Positions 7,590 to 15,295 of a DNA stretch of 27,701 nucleotides are shown piece by piece. The stretch covers positions 1-27,701 of the forward strand of contig CAZYPV010000044.1 in NCBI GenBank assembly GCA_964649515.1, written 5' to 3'. Position numbers and translations under genes: made by a program. The DNA comes from CALKGK01 sp964649515. GTDB taxonomy: Bacteria > Bacteroidota > Bacteroidia > Flavobacteriales_D > Sanyastnellaceae. Under the pieces are notes generated by a model. The model searched no databases and was not told the origin of the DNA. It worked only from the letters and a program-made list of their open reading frames with translations. How positions within the stretch are numbered: position 1 is the stretch's first letter; the number at the start of each line of letters is the position of its first letter.

Positions 7590-9092
7590 ATGAAGCGCTG
7601 GCTCAATGGACATTCTTCTTGGCTTTACCTAACGGTGATTTTGGTATTTTATCTCCTAATGGGAGTGTTTTCCATGCTCCATATGGATCCCTCGGGAGTG
7701 CATTTTGTGCGGCAAAGTGACAGCTTGTCCTTCGCGAGTCATTACTATCATTTCGGGATGAATTTCTTCAGCCCTGGTCTTTTCAATCTTCAAAGCGAAG
7801 AAGCAAAGGCGGCTTGTGAATTCCCCATTTTGTACTACCTCAGCGCTTTGATTTATTTTGTAACTGGTGAAGAATCTTGGGTGCTTAGGTCTTTGACTTT
7901 GATCATCAGCACGCTCGGATTTCACGCACTTTTCAAAACCTTGGAACTCGTTTTTCGAAACCGATTGATCTCCTGTGTTGTCGGAATCTGGTTTTTAACT
8001 TCCACGGTGTTAATGTATTATTCGGCGAGCTTTCTTCCCGATGCTTCCGCCTTGGGTTTGGTCCTGATGGGCTGGTATGCTTTTGCGAAATATGAAGTGC
8101 TGAAAGATCGAAAAGCAGGAATGTGGGCCTTTGTTTTTTTCGGTGCTGCCGGACTACTCAAGGTGACGTTTCTCATTCATCCCTTAGCCGCTTTTGCCCA
8201 TTTTGTGATTTATCCCTTAATGAATAAGAAGAGTTTTCTTGTATTTATGCGAGAACGCAGGTCCATGGTGTTTTCTTTTTTGGTCGGTCTATTCCTCGTG
8301 GTTGTGTGGAATGGATATGTACTTTATTTCAATGCCTTGCATCACGACGATTACTTCCTCACGCATCCTCGACCAATTTGGGACCTCAACAAAGCTGAAA
8401 TCAGTGAAGTTTGGGATTACATGAGTGGATTTTGGCGGGTGGAGTATTATTATATGAGCACTTGGCACGCGTTTTTTGCCTTAATCGCGGTTGGAGTTGT
8501 CTTTATCTGGAAGAAAAGCAAAAAATTCGCCCCACTCTTTATTTTGCTCAGTTTGGGTGGATTGAGCTATTTCATCCTCTTCTATGCGCAGTTCAAAGAC
8601 CATGATTATTACATCTTGAATTTGTTTCCAGTGCTTTTTTTGTGGGTGACGGCAGGTGTGCATGTCCTTCGTGAAGGGTTGAAAGCTAGAAGATTTTACG
8701 TCATTCTCCCAACGTCTCTGATCATCATTACCCTCCTCAGCGGAAACTACGCACATCAGAAACTGGAGCAGCGAAAAAAGCATCAAGACCCAGTTTATGC
8801 TTCGGCTTATCGCCAAGCTCAGACTCTGAAACCACACTTGAACGGCTTAGGAATGGACAAAAACAGCCGCATACTTTCTGTTGGAGATCAAAGCAGAAAT
8901 GGCTCCTTGTTAGCTTTGGGAAGAAAAGGGTGGACGATTGCGCAACAAGAAGTAAATGAGAACCTTTTGTCCCCTTACATCGAACAAAACCTGGATTTTA
9001 TTGTCCTATTTCATGGAGGCACGAATAATTTATCACCGGAGTACCCTTTGGTTTTTGAGAATGAATACCTGCAGGTATATCAAACACCATAA
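7590..9092 (+). CDS. Polytopic GT-C-like (PMT/ArnT-type) membrane protein
   Basis: A 500-residue inner-membrane protein resembling dolichyl-phosphate-mannose/undecaprenyl-linked glycosyltransferases of the GT-C fold (GT39/GT83-like). TM1 is at about 11-31, followed by a loop with acidic residues (DPSGVHFVRQSDSLSF) where GT-C enzymes keep their catalytic acid; about nine to eleven more hydrophobic helices run to about residue 390. A soluble tail of some 110 residues (NSRILSVGDQSRNG) ends the protein. It would move a sugar from a lipid carrier to an acceptor on the outer face of the inner membrane; donor and acceptor are unknown. It stands alone, 37 nt after the AraC gene and with its own promoter-like box. 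The family call rests on topology and motif impression only. Confidence 0.6.
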   Translation: MKRWLNGHSSWLYLTVILVFYLLMGVFSMLHMDPSGVHFVRQSDSLSFASHYYHFGMNFFSPGLFNLQSEEAKAACEFPILYYLSALIYFVTGEESWVLRSLTLIISTLGFHALFKTLELVFRNRLISCVVGIWFLTSTVLMYYSASFLPDASALGLVLMGWYAFAKYEVLKDRKAGMWAFVFFGAAGLLKVTFLIHPLAAFAHFVIYPLMNKKSFLVFMRERRSMVFSFLVGLFLVVVWNGYVLYFNALHHDDYFLTHPRPIWDLNKAEISEVWDYMSGFWRVEYYYMSTWHAFFALIAVGVVFIWKKSKKFAPLFILLSLGGLSYFILFYAQFKDHDYYILNLFPVLFLWVTAGVHVLREGLKARRFYVILPTSLIIITLLSGNYAHQKLEQRKKHQDPVYASAYRQAQTLKPHLNGLGMDKNSRILSVGDQSRNGSLLALGRKGWTIAQQEVNENLLSPYIEQNLDFIVLFHGGTNNLSPEYPLVFENEYLQVYQTP

Positions 9093-9177
9093 GCTTAGGA
9101 AATTGTGAAGGATGTTTTTATTTTCAATACTTTCAAAAGTTCGGACAATCTACTTTAACTAAACGCAAGCACACCAA

Positions 9178-10752
9178 ATGGGAAACCATCACTTAAACTC
9201 TTCCTCTTCAGTTCAGGAAGAAATAAATCATTTAAAGCAAGAACTCCACGATAAAAACCAAGTACTTCAATCGGTTATCGAAGGTACTTTAGCGGGGTAT
9301 TGGGATTGGGATATTCCGAGCAACAAAGAGTTTTTGAGCCCCACCTTCAAAGAAATGTTTGGCTATCAAGACCACGAAATGGAAAACTCTCCAGAATCTT
9401 GGCAGCGAATCATGCATCCCGACGATCTACCCATCACCTTTGCAGCATTTGAAGCACATGTTGCTAGTAAGGGAATGATACCCTTTACCTGTGAAGTGCG
9501 CTACTTCCATAAAAACGGATCCATCGTGTGGGTTTGGTGCAAAGGAAAAGTGATTGAGTGGGATGAAAACGGGGCTCCCTTGCGCGCTGTTGGTAGTCAT
9601 GTGGACATCACCGAACGAAAGAATTTTGAAATTGCGCTCAAGTCCAGCGAGGAACGATTTAGAAGTGCTTTTGAAAATGCAGGAGTGGGGATGGCCTTGG
9701 CCAAGCCAAACGGAGAAATCACTTCTTCGAATGGAATGATGGCCTCCCTTTTTGCCTTGCCGGATGCTGATCAAGTGAAGGGCAAAAACATTGCACAATT
9801 TTACACGCCGAGCAACTCCTCATCTTTGAAGAAAAGTTTTGTAAGTCTTATTTCAGGAGAAATCAATGCTTTTCAGGAGGAACGACAACTGCAAAGGAGC
9901 AATGGTCAAGTTTTCTGGGGCAATTTGACCATGTCAACGGTCAAAGACCCTGAATCCTCAGAAGTCCTCCAAGTGGTGATTATTTTAAGAGATACAAGCG
10001 ATAAACATGAGGCTTTGGAATCGTTGGAGCGCTCAAACAAAGAGTTGGAGCAATTTGCCTACCTCACCTCACATGATTTGCAAGAGCCTCTAAGAACGGT
10101 GATCGCTTTTTCAGAAATCATCGGTGATGAATTATCCGAGCCCTTAACTCCAGAGATGGTTGCTGAAATAAAGCAACATTTGAGTTTTGTTGAAGGAGCA
10201 TCTAGAAGAATGAGCAGGCAAATCCAAGACATTTTGGAATATTCTAAAATCGGTAGCCAGATGACGTTTGCTCCGTGCGATATGGAGAAAGTGGTGAAAG
10301 AGGTACTCGCTGATCTCCAAGCTTCCTGTGATGAAAAAGAGGTGGTTTTTAGTTCAGATCCACTTCCCAAACTGCACGGACTGGCAACTGAACTCCGTTT
10401 GCTGATCATGAATTTGATGAGTAACGCAATAAAATTTCAACGTCCGGGAATTGCTCCAGAAATTCATTTGTCGTGCAAGGAAGGACCAACGCACTGGGAA
10501 TTTGCCTTGTCGGACAACGGCATTGGAATTGAGTCCGACTATTTAGACCGCATTTTTCTCATCTTCCAACGACTGCACACGCGTGAAACATTCGAAGGAA
10601 CAGGCATTGGCTTGGCCCATTGCAAGAAGGTGGTTGAATTGCACGGTGGAGAAATCAGTGTGAGCTCGGTATTTGGGGAGGGAAGCACCTTCCATTTCAG
10701 CATTTCCAAGTCTCTAAGTATGCCTTCTATAAATACCACAAACGAGGGATGA
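9178..10752 (+). CDS. Orphan PAS-PAS sensor histidine kinase
   Basis: A 524-residue cytoplasmic sensor kinase. After a short coiled coil (12-32) come two PAS domains: PAS1 at about 30-148, of the PAS_3 type with a PAC tail ending in VGSHVDITERK, and PAS2 at about 157-275. The HisKA domain has its phospho-acceptor at His299 (TSHDLQEPLR), and the HATPase_c domain shows the N box (MNLMSNAIKFQRP), DNGIGI and GTGIGLAHC. There are no membrane segments and no receiver domain, and no response regulator lies nearby, so its partner must be encoded elsewhere. PAS_3-HisKA proteins of this kind resemble phytochrome-like kinases but the GAF/PHY part is absent. An 85-nt gap precedes it; TACTTTAA at 9151 is a weak -7 candidate. 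Confidence 0.88.
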   Translation: MGNHHLNSSSSVQEEINHLKQELHDKNQVLQSVIEGTLAGYWDWDIPSNKEFLSPTFKEMFGYQDHEMENSPESWQRIMHPDDLPITFAAFEAHVASKGMIPFTCEVRYFHKNGSIVWVWCKGKVIEWDENGAPLRAVGSHVDITERKNFEIALKSSEERFRSAFENAGVGMALAKPNGEITSSNGMMASLFALPDADQVKGKNIAQFYTPSNSSSLKKSFVSLISGEINAFQEERQLQRSNGQVFWGNLTMSTVKDPESSEVLQVVIILRDTSDKHEALESLERSNKELEQFAYLTSHDLQEPLRTVIAFSEIIGDELSEPLTPEMVAEIKQHLSFVEGASRRMSRQIQDILEYSKIGSQMTFAPCDMEKVVKEVLADLQASCDEKEVVFSSDPLPKLHGLATELRLLIMNLMSNAIKFQRPGIAPEIHLSCKEGPTHWEFALSDNGIGIESDYLDRIFLIFQRLHTRETFEGTGIGLAHCKKVVELHGGEISVSSVFGEGSTFHFSISKSLSMPSINTTNEG

Positions 10753-10772
10753 ATTGCACCGATTTTCTGAAT

Positions 10773-10780
10773 TACCTTTG
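10773..10780 (+). promoter_or_regulatory. Putative -7 box of feoA
   Basis: TACCTTTG is a perfect TAnnTTTG ending 4 nt (aaca) before the feoA ATG. A TTG lies 16 nt further upstream (10754-10756) as a possible -33 element. This suggests feoA is transcribed separately from the histidine kinase gene that ends 32 nt upstream. Confidence 0.5.
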
Positions 10781-10784
10781 AACA

Positions 10785-11033
10785 ATGGAAGAGGATATCA
10801 AAGCGTTATCGGAATTAGGCCTTGGTCAAACGGGGATCATTACTGAGGTCATTAGTCCTGAAAAAGTGACCAAGCTCATGGAAATGGGGTGTTTACCTGG
10901 AGAAACACTCCGTTTGGACCACATCGCTCCCTTAGGCGATCCCATAGCGGTTACCCTCTCGGGCTACAAACTTTCCTTGCGAAAGCGCGATGCCAAATAC
11001 ATTATGGTGAAGGTGGATGAACTTCAGAAATGA
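10785..11033 (+). CDS. feoA: FeoA, ferrous iron transport accessory protein
   Basis: An 82-residue SH3-like cytoplasmic protein that assists FeoB in ferrous iron uptake. Family features are LGLGQTGIITEV near the N-terminus, LMEMGCLPGETL in the middle and the strand DPIAVTLSGYKLSLRKRDAKYIMV. Length is normal for a free-standing FeoA. The stop codon is part of ATGATGG (11030-11036), which holds two overlapping ATGs, so a translationally coupled gene may begin here, but the sequence is lost in the gap 3 nt later. The only feoB in the window lies past the gap on the opposite strand, an unusual convergent layout. Confidence 0.9.
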   Translation: MEEDIKALSELGLGQTGIITEVISPEKVTKLMEMGCLPGETLRLDHIAPLGDPIAVTLSGYKLSLRKRDAKYIMVKVDELQK

Positions 11034-11036
11034 TGG

Positions 11037-11136
11037 NNNNNNNNNNNNNNNNNNNNNNNNNNNNNNNNNNNNNNNNNNNNNNNNNNNNNNNNNNNNNNNN
11101 NNNNNNNNNNNNNNNNNNNNNNNNNNNNNNNNNNNN
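11037..11136. other. Assembly gap of 100 N
   Basis: Exactly 100 N, a standard placeholder for unknown length. It must hide the 3' end of feoB, for which some 60-90 residues (over 180 nt) are missing by comparison with the family, so the real distance is larger than 100 nt if the contig orientation is right. Confidence 0.97.
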
Positions 11137-12983
11137 TCATCTCCTTCAACACTGTAGATGGTGCTCATGGTTCCAACAAATACTTCCCTTGCAGCAAAGG
11201 AGGTAATCAAAGCAATGCCAATTTTCCAATCAAAACCCAAAGGACGGATCGCAGGTTCAATCAATCGGCCCATTTGTCCGGCATAACTCTCTCGCAATTT
11301 TTCACTGTTGATTTGAACTTGAATTTCTTCTTCAGACATCAAACTGCTCACGCCTTCATTAGCGTATTTTTCTTCGATTTGTTGGAAGGTGTCGCCCGGA
11401 CCAAAACTGCTCAGTACCCAAAGGATCATGGAAACCACCATAATAACCTTTCCAGCTTCAGTCACGAAGGTTCTTCCTTTCGCCCACATGCTGCTCAATA
11501 CGTTTTTGTAGGTGGGTTTTTTGAACAAGGGGAGCTCCATCACAAAAGTAGAACGTTGGTTTTGTTGAATGAAGCGGTTCATTACCCACGCTACGGCTCC
11601 AGACATCAATATCCCCAAGAGATACAATCCCAGCATGAACAATCCTTGCAGATTGATGAAGCCCAGAACATTTTTGTCGGGAACGATGAAGGCCACCAAG
11701 AAAACATACACCGGCAAGCGTGCAGAACAGCTCATGAGTGGTGTAATGAAGATGGTGAGCAAACGTTCTTTCACATTTTCAATACTTCGCGCCGCCATTA
11801 CGGCAGGAACCGCACATGCAAATCCACCAACCAGAGGTACAATGCTCTTTCCATTCAAGCCTACCTTGCTCAAAAGGCGGTCGTTAATGAAGCTTACCCG
11901 AGACATGTAGCCGCTATCTTCCAGTGCGGTAATGAGTCCAAAGAGAATCATGATCTGTGGAATGAAAATCACCACACCCGCTAGTCCGGCAAGAATTCCG
12001 TCGGTAATGAAACTGTTCAATAAACCTTCGGGCAAAGCTACTCCCACAGCTTCAATGAGCCAAGCCATTCCAGCGTCAATCCATTCCATAGGGTAGGCGG
12101 CTAGCGTAAATACGGCCTGAAACAACAAGAAGAAGACCCCTAAGAAGATCAAGGTGCCCCAAATTTTATGCGTGAGCACTTTGTCCAAACGCTTGCTCAT
12201 CAAAGCACTCTTCTCACTCGCTCGTGGTCGGTGAACAAAGTCCTTATGAACTTGATTGATCCAATGATAGCGCTCACTGATTTCCCAAAGTTGCCAATCG
12301 CTCTCTGTTTTTTCCAGTGCGGCAAATTCATCCTGAAATTGGGCTTTGTCGTCGTCCGAGAGCCAGGTTTTCAATGGGAGTGAAGCGAGGGTGTGAAATC
12401 TTCGATATCCTTTCAATTCGGGTTGATGTCCTTCTTCTTCGCGCAACCACTCGCCGAATTGAAGTCGTGTTGTTCCCGTTCGAAACTGGGGTTCATCCAA
12501 GGCCAATTTGAGTTGCTCTATTCCCTTTCCTGTAGAGGCATTTAAGCTGAGAACGGGAATGCCAATGGTTGCTTCCAATCCTTTGAGATCGATTTGAAAG
12601 CCCTTTTCCTCGGCCAAATCGGTCATGTTCAAAACACAAACCGCAGGAATCCCTAAATCCAGCACTTGAGAGGCCAAGAAGAGGTTCCTTTTCAAGTTAG
12701 AAGCATCCAGCACCAAGACCAAAAGCTCGGGGTATTCCGGAGAAGATTCATTCAAGAGGGCGTCGTGCACCACTTGCTCGTCCAAACTTTTGGGGTACAA
12801 GCTATATGCACCAGGAAGGTCGGTAACCTGAACTTTATTGCCCGATGGGAGCGAAAAAGAGCCCACTTTTTTATCCACCGTTACCCCGGCAAAGTTGCCC
12901 ACCTTTTGCTTGAGTCCAGTGAGCACATTGAACAACGATGTTTTTCCACAATTGGGATTTCCTACTAGGGCAATTTTAAGCAT
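11137..12983 (-). CDS. feoB: FeoB ferrous iron transporter, 3' end missing in gap
   Basis: The GTP-dependent inner-membrane Fe2+ transporter. About 615 residues are visible. The N-terminal G domain has G1 GNPNCGKT (8-15), the switch region (GVTVDKK), G3 DLPGAYSL and G4 NMTD, followed by the helical GDI-like region. The membrane domain begins at about 275 and contains the Gate motif segments (VPLVGGFACAVPAVMAAR and SCSARLPVYVFLVAF). The sequence stops at AAREVFVGTMSTIYSVEGD, where the 100-N gap starts. Any reading through the N into the opposite strand of feoA is an artefact. It follows maf by 74 nt on the same strand and may be co-transcribed with it. Confidence 0.93.
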
Positions 12984-13057
12984 GCTTCTACGGCAGATTG
13001 AACTGCGAAATTCGTTCCTAATTCATCAAAAACCAATACCCACTAATCGGTATTTGC

Positions 13058-13663
13058 TTACTTTAACTTCTCTTCTAATCCTTGGAGCTGAGTGTAAAGG
13101 AGGTGCAAAGGTAAGCCCATAACGGTGTAATAGGAACCACGAATTTCCACAACGCCAATGGCACCAATAAAGTCTTGAATTCCATAGGCTCCAGCTTTAT
13201 CAAAGGGGGGGTAGGTGTCGATATAATGTTCAATTTCTTCTAAACTGAGCTCACGAAAATGAACTTCTGTGCTGTCGTGAAATACCTTCAGCCCTTCTTT
13301 GCTGTAAAGGGCGCATGCGGTAATGACTTCATGCTTCCTTCCACTCAACTGTTTTAGCATGGCTGTGGCTTCTTCCTTGTCGTTGGGTTTGTTCAAGATC
13401 TGCCCGTCGATGCAAACGGTTGTATCGGAGGTAATGATGATGTTTTCTCCAAGCGTTTCTCCTTCAAAGGCCCGAGCTTTTTTTTCAGCGAGGTGACGTG
13501 CAACTTCGGCTCCTTGGAAATGCTCAGCGTAAGATTCATCGGTTTCTTTGGTGCGAATTTCAAAGTCCAATTCCAGCATTTTCAAGAGTTCTTGTCGGCG
13601 CGGAGATTTGCTGGCGAGGATGATTTTTCGTCCGGATAGGGAGTTTTTAAGTAAGCTACACAT
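13058..13663 (-). CDS. maf: Maf-like nucleoside triphosphate pyrophosphatase
   Basis: A 201-residue cytoplasmic house-cleaning enzyme that hydrolyses modified or non-canonical nucleotides (dTTP/UTP pyrophosphatase type), a family once named for septum inhibition. Visible motifs are ILASKSPRRQELL at 15-27, the catalytic-base region IITSDTTVC, LSGRKHEVITA, FDKAGAYGIQ and GSYYTVMGLP. The frame is open a further 46 codons upstream, but the ATG at 13663 gives the usual Maf N-terminus and lies just after a promoter-like TACCTTGC, so the extension is not used. It is divergent from guaA (99 nt between starts), and feoB follows on the same strand. Confidence 0.92.
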   Translation of the reverse strand: MCSLLKNSLSGRKIILASKSPRRQELLKMLELDFEIRTKETDESYAEHFQGAEVARHLAEKKARAFEGETLGENIIITSDTTVCIDGQILNKPNDKEEATAMLKQLSGRKHEVITACALYSKEGLKVFHDSTEVHFRELSLEEIEHYIDTYPPFDKAGAYGIQDFIGAIGVVEIRGSYYTVMGLPLHLLYTQLQGLEEKLK

Positions 13664-13670
13664 AGTGCCC

Positions 13671-13678
13671 GCAAGGTA
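13671..13678 (-). promoter_or_regulatory. Putative -7 box of maf
   Basis: The minus strand reads TACCTTGC, close to TAnnTTTG, 7 nt before the maf ATG at 13663. It supports the shorter Maf start. No clear -33 element. Confidence 0.35.
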
Positions 13679-13727
13679 ACGAAGAATGGAAAAATAGCCG
13701 CTTTGGGATAAAAGGTTAATAAGTCGC

Positions 13728-13758
13728 TTTTGCACTCGCTTCAATAAGACTAATTTTG
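13728..13758 (+). promoter_or_regulatory. guaA operon promoter
   Basis: TTTTG at 13728-13732, an 18-nt spacer, then TAATTTTG at 13751-13758: both elements of the Bacteroidota promoter at near-consensus spacing. The -7 box ends 4 nt (cagc) before the guaA ATG, so the mRNA probably starts at or within a few bases of the start codon. No purine riboswitch can fit. Confidence 0.72.
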
Positions 13759-13762
13759 CAGC

Positions 13763-15295
13763 ATGCAAGAGAAGGTCATTATCCTCGATTTCGGATCGCA
13801 ATACACGCAGTTGATTGCCCGAAGAATCCGTGAACTGAACATTTATTCAGAGATCCACCCTTGGAACAAAGCTCCGGAGTTGGACGATTCAGTAAAAGCC
13901 ATCATCCTTTCTGGAAGTCCGCATTCCGTGCGCGATGAAAAGGCACCAAAACCCGATCTATCGGCCTACCGAGGAAAACTACCTTTGTTAGGGGTTTGTT
14001 TCGGTGCTCAATACTTGGCGCAATCGAATGGTGGTGAGGTGCTCCCGTCAGAGATTCGAGAGTATGGTCGGGCCAACTTGTCTTTTGTAGAAGACAACAA
14101 TCCTTTGGTGAAAGGGGTGAGCAACGGTTCTCAGGTTTGGATGTCGCACGGGGATACCATCAAAAATGTTCCTTCCAATTTCAAGACGATCTGCAGTACC
14201 TCCGATGTAAAATACGCAGGCTACGCAATCGAGGGAGAGGAAACCTTCGGTATTCAATTCCACCCAGAGGTGTATCACAGCACGGACGGCGCTGTTTTGT
14301 TGAAGAATTTTGTGGTGAACATCGCTGGGTGCAAACAGGATTGGACCCCGATGTCTTTCGTCGAAGAAACCGTTGATGCCTTGAAGACCAAATTGGGGTC
14401 GGATAAGGTGATTCTCGGTTTGTCTGGAGGAGTAGACAGCTCCGTGGCGGCAATGTTGTTGCACAAAGCGATTGGCAAAAACTTGCACTGCATTTTTGTA
14501 GATAACGGTTTGCTCCGGAAGAATGAATTCGATGAGGTGCTGGAGAGTTATAAGGATATGGGATTGAACGTGAAGGGAGTTCGCGCTGCCGATCGTTTTT
14601 ATGCCGAGTTGGATGGATTGAGCGATCCCGAAAAGAAAAGAAAGGCCATTGGAAAGGTATTCATCGATGTTTTTGATGAAGAGTCCCAATTGGTGAGCGA
14701 CGCGAAATGGCTCGGACAAGGAACCATCTATCCAGACGTGATTGAGTCGGTTTCTGCTAGTGGCGGACCCTCAGCAACCATCAAATCTCACCACAACGTA
14801 GGTGGATTGCCCGATTACATGAAGTTACAGGTGGTTGAACCGCTCCGTTTGTTGTTCAAAGATGAAGTGAGAAGAGTAGGGAAGGCTTTGGGAATCAAGC
14901 AAAGTATTTTGGGCCGACACCCATTCCCAGGGCCTGGCTTGGGAATTCGTATCTTAGGAGACATCACCCCAGAGAAAGTGAGAATACTTCAGGAAGTAGA
15001 TCATATTTGGATTCAAGGATTAAAAAAGGCCAACCTGTACGATGAAGTTTGGCAAGCTGGAGCAATATTACTGCCCGTGCAAAGCGTTGGTGTAATGGGT
15101 GATGAAAGAACCTATGAACAAGCCGTTGCTCTGAGAGCTGTGAGTTCAACGGATGGGATGACTGCAGACTGGTGCCACCTACCTTATGAATTTTTGGCAC
15201 GAGTTTCGAATGAAATCATCAATCGGGTGAAAGGAGTGAACCGGGTGGTGTATGACATCAGCAGTAAACCCCCAGCAACCATTGAATGGGAATAA
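13763..15295 (+). CDS. guaA: GMP synthase (glutamine-hydrolysing)
   Basis: Converts XMP to GMP with ATP and glutamine, last step of guanine nucleotide synthesis in the cytoplasm. The 510-residue protein has the usual order: a class I glutamine amidotransferase domain with nucleophile Cys79 (GVCFGAQ) and His167/Glu169 (FHPEV); an ATP pyrophosphatase domain with the P-loop LSGGVDSSV (220-228); and the C-terminal dimerisation domain ending in the family tail DISSKPPATIEWE. Length and motifs are complete. It is the first gene of an operon with the LysM protein (start overlaps the guaA stop by one base) and hemF. Confidence 0.97.
   Translation: MQEKVIILDFGSQYTQLIARRIRELNIYSEIHPWNKAPELDDSVKAIILSGSPHSVRDEKAPKPDLSAYRGKLPLLGVCFGAQYLAQSNGGEVLPSEIREYGRANLSFVEDNNPLVKGVSNGSQVWMSHGDTIKNVPSNFKTICSTSDVKYAGYAIEGEETFGIQFHPEVYHSTDGAVLLKNFVVNIAGCKQDWTPMSFVEETVDALKTKLGSDKVILGLSGGVDSSVAAMLLHKAIGKNLHCIFVDNGLLRKNEFDEVLESYKDMGLNVKGVRAADRFYAELDGLSDPEKKRKAIGKVFIDVFDEESQLVSDAKWLGQGTIYPDVIESVSASGGPSATIKSHHNVGGLPDYMKLQVVEPLRLLFKDEVRRVGKALGIKQSILGRHPFPGPGLGIRILGDITPEKVRILQEVDHIWIQGLKKANLYDEVWQAGAILLPVQSVGVMGDERTYEQAVALRAVSSTDGMTADWCHLPYEFLARVSNEIINRVKGVNRVVYDISSKPPATIEWE

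Noticed and set aside
10932..11136. Continuation of the feoB frame through the N run into the reverse strand of feoA
   Set aside because: An artefact of translating N as X; the residues after the gap are the antisense of feoA and do not look like the FeoB C-terminus.
11274..11984. Open frame of 236 codons opposite feoB
   Set aside because: The translation is His/Gln-rich nonsense without motifs; feoB on the other strand is unambiguous.
13664..13762. Purine riboswitch in front of guaA
   Set aside because: The promoter -7 box ends 4 nt before the ATG, so there is no leader to hold a riboswitch.
13664..13801. 46-codon N-terminal extension of Maf
   Set aside because: It would overlap the guaA start, lies upstream of the Maf promoter-like box and is absent from the family.
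14048..14719. Open frame of 223 codons opposite guaA
   Set aside because: Fully inside guaA, with no recognisable domain and no promoter.
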